From Treponema sp. UBA3813 (GTDB lineage Bacteria > Spirochaetota > Spirochaetia > Treponematales > Treponemataceae): a DNA stretch of 54,973 nucleotides. Below, piece by piece: positions 7,742 through 17,002 of the stretch. The stretch spans positions 1 through 54,973 of the forward strand of contig DFEB01000013.1 of NCBI GenBank assembly GCA_002368605.1, in the 5' to 3' direction. The notes beneath the pieces are model-generated. The model was given only the letters and a program-made list of their open reading frames with translations, was not told the origin of the DNA and made no database searches. A program made the position numbers and the translations under genes. Within the stretch, counting starts at the first letter, position 1. Each line of letters begins with the position of its first letter.

Positions 7742-8530
7742 ATGGTTGATTACACAGAAGGTTCAGGAAAACAGTATCACACGGGAGTGGGGCCAGCTGA
7801 CATCGGAAAATATGTCATTATGCCGGGAGATCCTAAACGATGCGCAAAGATTGCAGAACACTTTGACAACGCAAAACTTGTGGCTGATGTCCGGGAATAT
7901 GTCACTTATACCGGAACTCTTGAGGGAGTGCCTGTTTCTGTCACTTCAACGGGAATCGGCGGCCCTTCGGCTTCCATCGCCATTGATGAGCTTGCCAAAT
8001 GCGGCGCCCACACTTTCCTTCGAGTTGGAACTTGCGGCGGTATGCAGGAAGATGTAATGGGCGGCGATATCGTTATTGCGACGGGCGCCGTTCGTATGGA
8101 AGGCACCAGCCGGGAATTTGCTCCAATTGAGTATCCGGCAGTAGCCAACATAGATTGCGTGAACGCTCTTGCCGCAGCAGCAAAAAAACTTAATGTGTCA
8201 AATCATGTAGGCGTGGTTCAGTGCAAGGATTCGTTTTTCGGTCAGCACGAGCCTGAGATTATGCCGGTGAGCTACGAGCTTGAGAATAAATGGCAGGCAT
8301 GGCTCCGCATGGGCTGTCTTGCAAGCGAAATGGAAAGCGCGGCTCTCTTTATTGCCGGTCTTTTCCTCAGAGTGCGGGTCGGCTCATGCTTCCTCGTGGT
8401 GGCAAATCAGGAGCGGGCAAAAAAAGGTCTTCCCAACAAGCAGGCTCACGACACCGAGGTTGCGATAACTGTCGCGGTAGAGGCCCTTCGCAGCTTGATT
8501 TTAAAAGACAAGGCTGACGGAAAGATTTAA
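7742..8530 (+). CDS. udp: Uridine phosphorylase family nucleoside phosphorylase
   Basis: Cytoplasmic enzyme that cleaves a nucleoside with phosphate to give free base and (deoxy)ribose 1-phosphate. The 262-residue sequence is typical of the NP-I family, uridine phosphorylase branch: [13 protein letters not shown] (phosphate-binding), [26 protein letters not shown], and the substrate-binding [13 protein letters not shown] motif. A strong AGGAGG ribosome binding site lies seven bases before the ATG. It shares a cluster with deoC, so uridine or deoxyuridine breakdown is a reasonable pathway. Specificity (uridine against other pyrimidine or purine nucleosides) cannot be fixed by eye. Confidence 0.9.
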   Translation: MVDYTEGSGKQYHTGVGPADIGKYVIMPGDPKRCAKIAEHFDNAKLVADVREYVTYTGTLEGVPVSVTSTGIGGPSASIAIDELAKCGAHTFLRVGTCGGMQEDVMGGDIVIATGAVRMEGTSREFAPIEYPAVANIDCVNALAAAAKKLNVSNHVGVVQCKDSFFGQHEPEIMPVSYELENKWQAWLRMGCLASEMESAALFIAGLFLRVRVGSCFLVVANQERAKKGLPNKQAHDTEVAITVAVEALRSLILKDKADGKI

Positions 8531-8640
8531 GCGCGGCTGGACAGATGGACGCGGATAAAATCATGCGGCCATGCGCGCACAGCTCTTCTGGAGTCTTCTA
8601 CTCTAAAATATATGTTTATCCTTTTTTCGTTTTGTGTTAT

Positions 8641-8670
8641 CCTATCTGTGAAAATCTGTGTTAATCTGTG
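8641..8670. repeat. Three 10-bp direct repeats with ATCTGTG core
   Basis: Three consecutive 10-mers, CCTATCTGTG, AAAATCTGTG and TTAATCTGTG, end 8 nt before the recJ ATG. The spacing equals one helical turn, so the cores lie on one face of the DNA. The rest of the 150-base gap (8531-8640) shows nothing certain. Similar ATCTGTG-type runs are a recurrent intergenic pattern in unrelated bacteria. Confidence 0.7.
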
Positions 8671-8678
8671 GATAAATA

Positions 8679-10829
8679 ATGAAAAATTGGATTAAAAAAC
8701 ATATAAGCCGCGCTGATGTGGGGGATTTGTATGACCGTTTTGGGGTGAATGCCCTTACGGCTTCAATCCTCGCACGGCGGGGCATCACTGAAGGGAAGGA
8801 TGTGCAGTTCTTTCTTGAGGACGATTTGCGTTTCCTCCACAATCCCTTTCTTTTCAATAATATGGAAGATGCCGTTGACCGAATATTGCAGGCCAAAGAC
8901 GAGGGCGAAAAAGTCCTGATTTTTGGTGACCGGGATGTTGACGGAATTACGGCTACCACTGTTCTTTATGACTATCTTACTTCTATCGGAATTGATGTCT
9001 CATGGCGCCTTCCCGGCGGAACCGACCCCTACGGTCTCAATAAAAATGCCGTGGATGATTTTGAGAAAAACTACGGCTCCCTGGTCATTACGGTGGACTG
9101 CGGAATCTCCAATGTGGAAGAAATCGCTTATGCTGCCTCAAAGGGCATGGATGTAATCGTGCTTGACCATCACACGCCGCCGGAAGTTCTTCCCAGCCCT
9201 GCCATTATCGTAAATCCCAAATGCGAGGACAGCGGATATCCTTTCAAAGATATTTCTGGCTGTGCCGTGGTTTACAAGGTGGTGACAGCCCTCCGCTTTG
9301 CGGCAAGCGAACTTTACAAGAATGAAATCGCCCTTCTTACGGCTTCTTTGTCTGAAAACAGCGGGGAATGTAAGATTGAAGTCCTTAAATTGCAGAATTT
9401 GGTCGAAAAAGGCTCTCTTACTGAGACTGTCAGGGCGGGAACTTCCCTTTCTTCTACAAAACTGATTGATTTTTTGCGCGGTCAGCAGATTTTTGTCTGG
9501 GATGAAAAATCTACGGCTTCTCTTTTGGCGCAGGTTTTCGGAAATGGCGCGGAATTCAACTTCCTCGATATCCGCCCTGAAGTGGCAAAACTCATTCCCT
9601 CTATGGCAAATGCCAGCCTTTCACTCTTAAAATCAAAGTCAAAACTTGCCCGCTACAATCCTTCTCAGAATTCAGAAATCAACGCTTTTTACAATATTTT
9701 CGTCACCTTTATGAATGCCCAGCTTGCAAGGCAGTTTCCCCAGAACGAAAAAGCCAACGAACGGGATTTGCAGCTGGTGGCTCTTGCGGCTCTTGCCGAC
9801 ATCATGCCGCTTAAAAACGAGAACCGAATCTTTATCCGTCACGGCGTCGAGTCAATGAACAAGGGTAGGGCAAGGGATGGCTTAAAGGAACTTCTTTCGA
9901 TGCAGAATTTGCTGGGAAAGAGGATTACGGCGACCGATTTGTCATGGAACATAAATCCCGCTTTGAACGCGACAGGCCGGCTTGGTCAGCCAGAAATAGG
10001 CCTTGAGCTTTTCCTTGAAAAGGATCCTTCAAAGAGGACTGAAATCGCCCAGAAAATCATCGAGATGAATAACCAGCGCAAGGAACTTGGCAACGAGGGC
10101 TGGAATTTTGCCGCCATGCAAGCCAGGCAAAGCATCGAAAAATACGGGGGAAAACTCTGCGTGATAATCGATGATTCAGGCGAGCAGAGGATTAACCGGG
10201 GGGTCTCAGGAACGATTGCGGGAAAACTCGTGAATATTTACGATATACCTGCCATGGCAATTACCTTTGTTGACGAAAATGCCATAGGCTCCATGCGGAG
10301 CTGCCGGGGATTTGAGGTTCTTTCCCTGCTGGATAAGATGGCGGACTTGTTCGTGAGTTACGGCGGTCACGCTTATGCGGCGGGCTTTACCTTCAAAAAA
10401 GAGCGCCTCCATGAATTTCTTGCCGCTTTGGACAAATTCGCCCCTGAAATTCAGCTTTCTTCTTCGGAGTCAGAGCAGATTAATGTGGATGCGGAAATTC
10501 CCCCGGATTATTTGAAGCCGGATTTGCTTGCCATTGTGGATGATTTTGAGCCTTATGGTGAGGAAAACCGTGAGCTTACCTTCATGAGCAAAAATCTCCG
10601 CATTTCAGATGCCATGATTATCGGAAAGACCGAGCGTCAGCACTTGAAACTTACCTTTGATTTGGGGCGGACTAAGTGGCCTGCCATGTTCTGGGGCGGA
10701 GCTGAAAGTCTTGGCCGGGATTTTGACAAGGGTGACACGGTGGACCTGCTTTATCAGGTGAGCCGAAACACTTTCAACGGCGTTGAGACTCCTCAGCTGA
10801 TTATCACGGACATTCGGAAGAGTTTTTGA
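8679..10829 (+). CDS. recJ: Single-stranded-DNA exonuclease RecJ
   Basis: 5'-3' exonuclease on single-stranded DNA used in recombination and mismatch repair. DHH-family motifs are intact: GDRDVDGITA (residues about 82-91), VITVDCGISN, VIVLDHHTPP (Asp163 and following His pair) and the DHHA1 motif SYGGHAYAAGF, followed by an OB-type C-terminal region. At 716 residues it is about 140 longer than usual RecJ. The extra sequence lies at about residues 210-355, between GCAVVYKVVTAL and LQLVALAALADIMPL, inside the DHH domain; it is helical-looking and matches nothing I know. No ribosome binding site is seen; three ATCTGTG repeats precede the start. The stop codon abuts an AT-rich repeat motif. Confidence 0.93.
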   Translation: MKNWIKKHISRADVGDLYDRFGVNALTASILARRGITEGKDVQFFLEDDLRFLHNPFLFNNMEDAVDRILQAKDEGEKVLIFGDRDVDGITATTVLYDYLTSIGIDVSWRLPGGTDPYGLNKNAVDDFEKNYGSLVITVDCGISNVEEIAYAASKGMDVIVLDHHTPPEVLPSPAIIVNPKCEDSGYPFKDISGCAVVYKVVTALRFAASELYKNEIALLTASLSENSGECKIEVLKLQNLVEKGSLTETVRAGTSLSSTKLIDFLRGQQIFVWDEKSTASLLAQVFGNGAEFNFLDIRPEVAKLIPSMANASLSLLKSKSKLARYNPSQNSEINAFYNIFVTFMNAQLARQFPQNEKANERDLQLVALAALADIMPLKNENRIFIRHGVESMNKGRARDGLKELLSMQNLLGKRITATDLSWNINPALNATGRLGQPEIGLELFLEKDPSKRTEIAQKIIEMNNQRKELGNEGWNFAAMQARQSIEKYGGKLCVIIDDSGEQRINRGVSGTIAGKLVNIYDIPAMAITFVDENAIGSMRSCRGFEVLSLLDKMADLFVSYGGHAYAAGFTFKKERLHEFLAALDKFAPEIQLSSSESEQINVDAEIPPDYLKPDLLAIVDDFEPYGEENRELTFMSKNLRISDAMIIGKTERQHLKLTFDLGRTKWPAMFWGGAESLGRDFDKGDTVDLLYQVSRNTFNGVETPQLIITDIRKSF

Positions 10830-10867
10830 TAATTAGCAATGAGCAATTATCGATTAGGAGTTAAAAT

Positions 10868-11818
10868 TTGTCTGTTACTACTGAGCAACTGGTGACTTTG
10901 AGCGAGCATATTTCTTATCTTTCCATGCCGACGAACATCGGTTTTATCAGATTTTTTGACGGGGCGGGGAAAGACTGCGTCTACCTCATTGATTCAGGAA
11001 ACGACGAGACTACAGGAGCCAGAATCCTTGATTTTATCAAGGCGAATTTTCCTGATGCGACCCTTAAGGCGATTATCAACACCCACTCCCATGCCGACCA
11101 TTGCGGGGGAAATTCCTACCTCGTGCGGGAGACAGGCTGCGAAGTCTGGGCTTCAAGGGGCGAGGCCTATCTTATGGAATATCCTACGATTGAAACTCAG
11201 CTTATTTGGGGCGGAACTCCCATTCATGACTTGCGCTCAAAATATCTTCTGGCAAATCCCTGCCGAGTGCAGAAAGTTTTTGACGGCGAGGAAGAGTTTT
11301 TCTTTCACTGCATGGAAGGGGAGATTTCCCTTAAAGTGATTTCCCTTCCGGGGCATTATGTGGATCAGGTGGGATTTTTGCTCACTGACACTGACGGAAA
11401 AAAGGTCATGTTTGCAGGCGATGTGCTTTCTGGCCGCAATTCAATACGAAAGCACTGGATTCAGTATCTTCTGGACGAGACGAAAACAAAAGAATCCTTG
11501 TTTAAAATCCAGACTGTTGAGGCGGATTTTTTCATTCCGGGGCACGGTGACATCGTGGATAATATTGAGGGAATTGCCGAGCTTAATTTACTTGCAATCC
11601 TTGAGACCGAAGACATGATTGTGGACGAGCTTAAAAGCCCTAAAACGACCGAAGAGCTTTTAAAATCCGTGGCAGACAGAAGCGGAATCGTCCTGAAAAC
11701 CAGCCAGTTCTGCCTGATTGGAAGCACTCTCCGTTCATATCTCTCAGGTTTGTACGAAAACGGCCGGATTGATTATGTAATCGAAGAAAATCGTATGGTT
11801 TGGAAGCGTAAATCTTGA
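10868..11818 (+). CDS. Metallo-beta-lactamase fold hydrolase
   Basis: Cytoplasmic protein of 316 residues with the metal-binding motif THSHADHCGG, followed by the downstream ligands in LPGHYVDQVGF, FAGDVLSG and IPGHGD. This is the complete dinuclear zinc site of the metallo-beta-lactamase superfamily (hydroxyacylglutathione hydrolase/RNase Z-like enzymes). The C-terminal about 80 residues look like a winged-helix add-on (TTEELLKSVADRSGIVLKTSQFCLIGSTLRSYLSGLYENGRIDY), as in LACTB2-type proteins. The start is a TTG preceded by TTAGGAG at good spacing. Substrate unknown. Confidence 0.85.
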   Translation: MSVTTEQLVTLSEHISYLSMPTNIGFIRFFDGAGKDCVYLIDSGNDETTGARILDFIKANFPDATLKAIINTHSHADHCGGNSYLVRETGCEVWASRGEAYLMEYPTIETQLIWGGTPIHDLRSKYLLANPCRVQKVFDGEEEFFFHCMEGEISLKVISLPGHYVDQVGFLLTDTDGKKVMFAGDVLSGRNSIRKHWIQYLLDETKTKESLFKIQTVEADFFIPGHGDIVDNIEGIAELNLLAILETEDMIVDELKSPKTTEELLKSVADRSGIVLKTSQFCLIGSTLRSYLSGLYENGRIDYVIEENRMVWKRKS

Positions 11819-11843
11819 CATAAATTTTGAAAAACGCTATCCT
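11815..11843 (+). promoter_or_regulatory. Promoter of the rimP-nusA-infB operon
   Basis: TTGACA (11815-11820) and TATCCT (11838-11843) are separated by exactly 17 bases. The -35 overlaps the stop codon of the preceding gene. Transcription should begin near 11850, giving a leader of about 95 bases. Confidence 0.8.
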
Positions 11844-11870
11844 AATCTCAACATTTTAATAGAAATATTT

Positions 11871-11903
11871 AAATGGGCTCGCAGAAACGAGTCCATTTTT
11901 ATT
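11871..11903 (+). terminator. Hairpin plus T-tract in the rimP operon leader (possible attenuator)
   Basis: AAATGGGCTCG (11871-11881) pairs with CGAGTCCATTT (11888-11898) around a 6-base loop, an 11-bp stem with one G-U pair, followed by TTTTTATTTT. It has the form of an intrinsic terminator but lies between the operon promoter and its first gene, so it may act as an attenuator rather than end the upstream gene. Confidence 0.75.
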
Positions 11904-11945
11904 TTAGGAAGATTTCCTCTTTGTTGAGGGGTGCATTGGGAGCGT

Positions 11946-12419
11946 ATGGATTATATTCCTTTGGATTCTTATCCGCATTATACAGAATGTGAAAAAATCG
12001 TGAGCCAGCTTGGCTTCCATCTTGTGGAGCTTAAAATCTCTCCTCAGAATGGGGTTACGCAGATTCTCGCTACGATTACAGGAAAAGATGCAGGTGTGAA
12101 TATCGGTGTAAACGATTGTTCCCGTGTGCATAAAGTTCTGCTTCCGGCTCTTGAAGAAATTCTTGGCACAGACAATACATACATGGAGCTTACTTCGCCG
12201 GGAATGGAGCGTAATATAAAGAATGCGGCGGAATTTCAGCTGTTCTTGGGACGTGAAATTCGCGTTTATGACAAAAGAGTCACAGATTGGGTTGGCGGAG
12301 TATTAAAATCTGCTGACGATAAATCACTCATGTTGGAAGAAGCAAAAGAAGACGGCTCGGCTGAGCAAAAAAAGATTTCTTTTGACGATATAGCTAAAGC
12401 AAAATTTATTCATCTGTAA
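11946..12419 (+). CDS. rimP: Ribosome maturation factor RimP
   Basis: Assembly factor for the 30S subunit. The 157-residue protein shows the N-terminal domain (YTECEKIVSQLGFHLVELKIS ... VNDCSRVHKVLLPALEEILG) and the conserved hinge motif YMELTSPGMERNIK before the Sm-like C-terminal domain. I chose ATG 11946 with GGGAG just upstream; a GTG at 11931 would add five residues. It is the first gene of the translation operon and stands in its usual place before nusA. Confidence 0.93.
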   Translation: MDYIPLDSYPHYTECEKIVSQLGFHLVELKISPQNGVTQILATITGKDAGVNIGVNDCSRVHKVLLPALEEILGTDNTYMELTSPGMERNIKNAAEFQLFLGREIRVYDKRVTDWVGGVLKSADDKSLMLEEAKEDGSAEQKKISFDDIAKAKFIHL

Positions 12420-12449
12420 ACATCGTTTTACAGAAGAGGAGATGGCAGT

Positions 12450-13910
12450 ATGTCAGAAATGGCAGAGGCAATCCGTGAATTGACTCAGGATAAAGGCTTT
12501 TCATTGGATTCGGTCAAACAGACTATTGAAAACACTTTGCGGGCAGCTTACAAGCGTACTTTTGGTACTGCGGACAACTGCATTGTTACTTTCGCTGACG
12601 ATATGTCAGATGTTACGGTTGCGTCACGAAAGACAATCGTTGACGGCGTTTATGACCCGGTCACAGAGATTGAACTTGAAGAAGCGAAACAGCTTTCTGA
12701 AGAGTGTGAGTTGGGTGATGAAATCGATATCATCGTTGATCCAAAAACATTTGATCGTTCTGCTGTCTCTGTTGGAAAACAGGAAACTCACAAAGGCTTG
12801 AATGAATCATTTAAAGATAAACTCTATAACGAGTATAAGGACAAGGTTGGCGAGATTATTATCGGTTATTTCCAGCGTGAATACAATGGCAACATTTATG
12901 TTGATTTGGGAAAGGTCGAAGGTGTCCTTCCCAAAAAATACCAGTCACCTCGTGAGGTTTACCAGAAAAATGACCGAATTAAGGCTTTTATTGTTGATCT
13001 CAAACGAATTTCTTCTGGATTGCAGCTTGTTTTGAGCCGAAGTGACCCGAAATTCGTTCAGTCTATCCTTGAACTTGAGGTTCCGGAAATTCAGGATAAA
13101 ACCGTTGAAATTAAGAGAATTGTGCGTGATGCCGGATACCGTACGAAAATCGCTGTCGCTACCACTAAAGAAGATGTTGATCCTGTTGGCTCATGTGTTG
13201 GTCCAAAAGGTATGCGTATTCAGAATGTTATCCGTGAACTTGAAGGTGAAAAAATCGATGTTCTCCGTTATTCTGACGATCCTGTCGTTTTCATTAAGAA
13301 TGCCCTTTCTCCAGCAGAAGTTAACCGCGTCGTTATTCTTGATGATGAGAAAAAAACAGCACTTGCTATCGTTGATGACGAGCAGTTTTCTGTGGCAATC
13401 GGCAAAAACGGTCAGAATGTCCGCTTGGCAAACCGCTTGTGCGACTGGAGTATCGATGTTAAGACGGAAGAACAGGCTGCAGAACTTGATTTAACTGAAA
13501 TCACTTCTCGACGGGCCGCAGAATTGTTCAGTAATAATGCTACGGTTGAGCCTGATGAGATTTCTGTCGTAGCTGACCTTCCAGGTGTTAATCAGGAAGT
13601 TGCAGCAAAACTGGCGGAGGCTGGCTACGAAGATATCGAAAAATTCATCGAAGCCTACGAAAACGGAGAGTTGGCTAATCTTGAGGGCCTTACTTCAGAA
13701 GAACTTGAAGAAGTCTCAAAGATTGTTCATAGTAATGTCGAATTTGTAGAGGAAGAAGAATCTGAGGAAGCTGCTGAGTCAGAAAAAGAAACAGAAGCAG
13801 AGTCTGAGGAAGAGTATTTCTGCCCTGAGTGTGGTGCAAAAATCACGCTTGATATGACGCATTGCCCGAAATGCGGTATAGAATTCGAATTTGAAGAGGA
13901 CGAGGAATAA
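12450..13910 (+). CDS. nusA: Transcription factor NusA with C-terminal zinc ribbon
   Basis: RNA-polymerase-binding factor for pausing, termination and antitermination. The order is N-terminal polymerase-binding domain, S1 domain (EYNGNIYVDLGKVEGVLPKKYQ), KH1 and KH2 (VGSCVGPKGMRIQNVIREL and VAIGKNGQNVRLANRL), then one helix-hairpin-helix unit (ADLPGVNQEVAAKLAEAGY) and an acidic stretch. The last 31 residues form a CxxC-x10-CxxC zinc ribbon (Cys458, 461, 472, 475) that ordinary NusA proteins lack. The sequence is uninterrupted and in frame, so the ribbon belongs to the gene. A GAGGAG ribosome binding site precedes the ATG. It lies 30 bases after rimP and 38 before infB. Confidence 0.95.
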   Translation: MSEMAEAIRELTQDKGFSLDSVKQTIENTLRAAYKRTFGTADNCIVTFADDMSDVTVASRKTIVDGVYDPVTEIELEEAKQLSEECELGDEIDIIVDPKTFDRSAVSVGKQETHKGLNESFKDKLYNEYKDKVGEIIIGYFQREYNGNIYVDLGKVEGVLPKKYQSPREVYQKNDRIKAFIVDLKRISSGLQLVLSRSDPKFVQSILELEVPEIQDKTVEIKRIVRDAGYRTKIAVATTKEDVDPVGSCVGPKGMRIQNVIRELEGEKIDVLRYSDDPVVFIKNALSPAEVNRVVILDDEKKTALAIVDDEQFSVAIGKNGQNVRLANRLCDWSIDVKTEEQAAELDLTEITSRRAAELFSNNATVEPDEISVVADLPGVNQEVAAKLAEAGYEDIEKFIEAYENGELANLEGLTSEELEEVSKIVHSNVEFVEEEESEEAAESEKETEAESEEEYFCPECGAKITLDMTHCPKCGIEFEFEEDEE

Positions 13911-13948
13911 GAGAATTCCTTAGGATTTTAAGAGGATAATAGAGGAAT

Positions 13949-16615
13949 ATGGCGGAAGAAGCAGAAAAAAAACCAGAATTTGTTTTACGAAAAAAAGAAA
14001 AAAAGCCTGAGACTGCTGCAGAGAGTGCTAAAGCAGAATCTTCTGCACCGGCAAAAAAGAAAATTGTCATTAAAAAGAAGAATCCTGCGGGCGGTGAAGG
14101 CAAAGCTGACTTAAGTTCAGAAGAGCGGTCAAAAAACGGCGTTCATGTCGTTGTTAAAAAGTCTGCTCCTGCTTCTTCTGCCGCTTCAAAATCTTCAGAA
14201 CAGACGGAAAAGCCTCGTTCAGATGCGTCTCGCAACTCAAAATCATTTGAACTTAATACTGCCCGTCCGAATGTAAAAGCCGGAAATCTTTCTGGCGGAC
14301 GACAGAACGGTTATAATCGTGGTGGCTACAATAATAATCGCACTGGCTATAGCCAGAATGGGCAGCGAAGCGGTGGTTTTACGGGGGCTCAGGCTCGCGA
14401 AGGCTACCAGAATCGTGAGCGCGATAATAACCGTCAGGGGGGCTTTAACCGTGGTGGCTTCGGCAGTCAGAACGGGAATCGTCCTCAGGGTGGCTTTAAC
14501 CGTGGCGGATTCAACAACGGTCAGGGACGGCCTGGGTTCAATAACAATGGCGGACGGCCTGGTTTTGGCGGTCAGGGAGGGAATCGTCCGGGCTTTGGAG
14601 GCTCTCGTCCATCTGGCGGTGGATTTGCTCCCCGTGGAGGATTTGCCCCGGCTCCAATGCCCGTGCCTCAGGCTGGTAAAAAGCAATTTAAAGGCAAAAA
14701 ACAAGTTTATAATCGCAAGGATAAAGAGGAACTCTTCGATGAAGAGGAGCTTTACAAGAAGAAGCAGGTGACTCCTGCATCAGTAGTTCCAAAACAAATC
14801 GATATCATGGAGTCAATCTCTGTATCTGACTTGGCTCGCAAAATGAATCTTAAGGCTGGTGATATCATCGCAAAACTCATGGGAATGGGTATGATGGTCA
14901 CAATCAACCAGTCAATCGACAGTGATACGGCAACTCTTCTTGCCGCTGAATACGATTGTGAAGTCCATCTCGTTTCGCTTTACGACGAGACTGTCATTGA
15001 ACATGATGTGGGACAGGAAGAGAATCTTAAATTCCGACCGCCAATCGTTACCGTTATGGGCCATGTCGACCACGGTAAAACTAAGACTTTGGATGCAATC
15101 CGAAAAACCAATGTTGCCGCTGGCGAGGCCGGTGGTATCACTCAGAAAATCGGTGCTTATCAGGTTCATACAGAAAAGGGAACGATTACCTTCCTTGACA
15201 CTCCTGGTCACGAAGCGTTTACTATGATGCGTGCCCGCGGTGCTCAGATTACGGATATCGTAGTCCTTGTTGTCGCGGCTGATGACGGCGTTATGCCTCA
15301 GACTCTCGAAGCTTTGAGCCACGCAAAGGATGCAAAGGTTCCGATTATCGTTGCAGTCAACAAAATTGATAAACCAGACGCAAATCCTGAGAATGTCATG
15401 ACTCAGCTCTCAAATCAGGGGCTTACTCCTGAAGAGTGGGGCGGTGACACTCAGTATGTTAAGATTTCTGCCCTCAAAGGTCAGGGAATCGACGACCTTC
15501 TTGACGCAATCCTCTTGCAGGCGGAAGTCCTTGAGCTTAAAGCCCAGTATGATACCCGCGCAGAAGGAAAAGTCATTGAGTCTCGCGTAGATCAGGGACG
15601 AGGTGTTGTGGCTTCTGTAGTTGTTCAGAGCGGTACACTTAAGGTCGGCGACCCATTTGTCGCTGGCATTTACTCAGGCCGTGTCCGTGCTATGTTCAAT
15701 GACCGTGGCGAAAAGGTCAACGAAGCCCTTCCGAGTATGCCTGTTGAGGTTCTCGGTCTTGACGATATGCCTAATGCTGGCGACCCCTTCCAGGTCACAG
15801 AAAGCGAAAAGGATGCCCGTGCCATTTCTGCCAAACGACAGGAACTCAAGCGCTTTGAGGCTGCCAAGGCTGTCAAAAAGGTCAATCTTGAAAACCTTGT
15901 CTCAACGATTCAGGCAAGCGAAATTAAAGAACTTAAAGTCATCATTAAAGCTGACTTGCAGGGTTCTGCTGAGGCCCTCAAAACCAGTCTCGAAAAACTT
16001 TCTACTCCGGAAATCCGCTTGAATGTAATTCATTCTTCTGCAGGTGCAATCAACGAATCGGATGTTACTTTGGCCGCCGCCGACGGAAACGCAATCCTTA
16101 TCGGATTCAATGTCCGCCCGACTCCAAAGGCAAAACTTCTTGCCGAGCAGGAAAAGGTCGATATCCGAAAATACAACATCATTTACAAGTGTGTCGAAGA
16201 AATCACCCTTGCAATGGAAGGAATGCTCAAGCCTGATACAAAAGAAGAAGTCACCGGTCAGGTGGAAGTCCGAAATACCTTCCGTGTCCCCAAAGTCGGC
16301 GTTATCGCTGGTTGTTATGTCACGGAAGGCGTTGTCAAACGAACAAGTTCCGTCAACCTTATCCGCGACGGAATCGTCAAATACACTGGCAAAATCACTT
16401 CTCTCAAACGCTTTAAGGACGATGCAAAAGAAGTCACTTACGGATTTGAGTGCGGTATCGGTCTTGAAAACTGGCAGGATATTCAGGAAGGCGATATTTT
16501 CGAAGTCTTCGAGTATGTTGAGATTGCCCGAAAACTGGGTGACTCAATCGCTAAAGAAAAGGAAGCTGCCGCTAAGGCTGCCAGCGAAGGCACAGAAACT
16601 TCTTCTGAGGAGTAG
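13949..16615 (+). CDS. infB: Translation initiation factor IF-2
   Basis: GTPase that delivers initiator tRNA to the 30S subunit and promotes subunit joining. The 888-residue protein carries a charged N-terminal region, a low-complexity segment at about residues 114-247 rich in Gly, Asn, Arg and Phe (GGFNRGGF-type repeats, RGG-box-like), then the IF2 N-domain helix-turn unit ([20 protein letters not shown]) and the G domain with [14 protein letters not shown] and NKID, followed by the beta-barrel and C-terminal domains. The catalytic core is normal. The RGG-like segment is unusual in composition and could bind RNA; that is inference. The gene ends 3 bases before rbfA. Confidence 0.97.
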   Translation: MAEEAEKKPEFVLRKKEKKPETAAESAKAESSAPAKKKIVIKKKNPAGGEGKADLSSEERSKNGVHVVVKKSAPASSAASKSSEQTEKPRSDASRNSKSFELNTARPNVKAGNLSGGRQNGYNRGGYNNNRTGYSQNGQRSGGFTGAQAREGYQNRERDNNRQGGFNRGGFGSQNGNRPQGGFNRGGFNNGQGRPGFNNNGGRPGFGGQGGNRPGFGGSRPSGGGFAPRGGFAPAPMPVPQAGKKQFKGKKQVYNRKDKEELFDEEELYKKKQVTPASVVPKQIDIMESISVSDLARKMNLKAGDIIAKLMGMGMMVTINQSIDSDTATLLAAEYDCEVHLVSLYDETVIEHDVGQEENLKFRPPIVTVMGHVDHGKTKTLDAIRKTNVAAGEAGGITQKIGAYQVHTEKGTITFLDTPGHEAFTMMRARGAQITDIVVLVVAADDGVMPQTLEALSHAKDAKVPIIVAVNKIDKPDANPENVMTQLSNQGLTPEEWGGDTQYVKISALKGQGIDDLLDAILLQAEVLELKAQYDTRAEGKVIESRVDQGRGVVASVVVQSGTLKVGDPFVAGIYSGRVRAMFNDRGEKVNEALPSMPVEVLGLDDMPNAGDPFQVTESEKDARAISAKRQELKRFEAAKAVKKVNLENLVSTIQASEIKELKVIIKADLQGSAEALKTSLEKLSTPEIRLNVIHSSAGAINESDVTLAAADGNAILIGFNVRPTPKAKLLAEQEKVDIRKYNIIYKCVEEITLAMEGMLKPDTKEEVTGQVEVRNTFRVPKVGVIAGCYVTEGVVKRTSSVNLIRDGIVKYTGKITSLKRFKDDAKEVTYGFECGIGLENWQDIQEGDIFEVFEYVEIARKLGDSIAKEKEAAAKAASEGTETSSEE

Positions 16616-16618
16616 TCT

Positions 16619-17002
16619 ATGGGCGAATTCCGTATGCTCAAGCTTGGAGAGCAAATCCGCGAGGAAATCTCCAAGTTGATTATGCTGCAAAAGGTAAAAG
16701 ATCCTCGTGTCTCAACATTCCTTACGATTAATCGTGTTGAGGTTGCGCGGGATTTGGCCTATGCCACAGTCTATGTCTCTTCATTTTTGAACGAGTCGCA
16801 GGTAAAAAAAGGTGTTGAGGGACTTAATTCTGCCGCAGGCTTTATTCAGTCTTCAATCGCAAAAAAACTTTCGATTTATAAATTCCCTAAGCTTACTTTT
16901 GTGGTCGATACCAGCATAAAAGAAGGCTTTGACATGGTGAACAAACTTAATCGCCTGGAAGAAGAGGAAAAAGCTGCTCAGAATGAAAAAGAAAGCGAAT
17001 AA
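16619..17002 (+). CDS. rbfA: Ribosome-binding factor A
   Basis: Late 30S maturation factor with a single KH-type fold. The 127-residue sequence has the typical start (RMLKLGEQIREEISKLIM), the KDPRVSTFLTINRVEVARDLAYATVYVS core and a charged C-terminal tail. It starts 3 bases after infB and overlaps the next gene by 20 bases, so the three are translationally linked in the usual bacterial order. Confidence 0.93.
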   Translation: MGEFRMLKLGEQIREEISKLIMLQKVKDPRVSTFLTINRVEVARDLAYATVYVSSFLNESQVKKGVEGLNSAAGFIQSSIAKKLSIYKFPKLTFVVDTSIKEGFDMVNKLNRLEEEEKAAQNEKESE

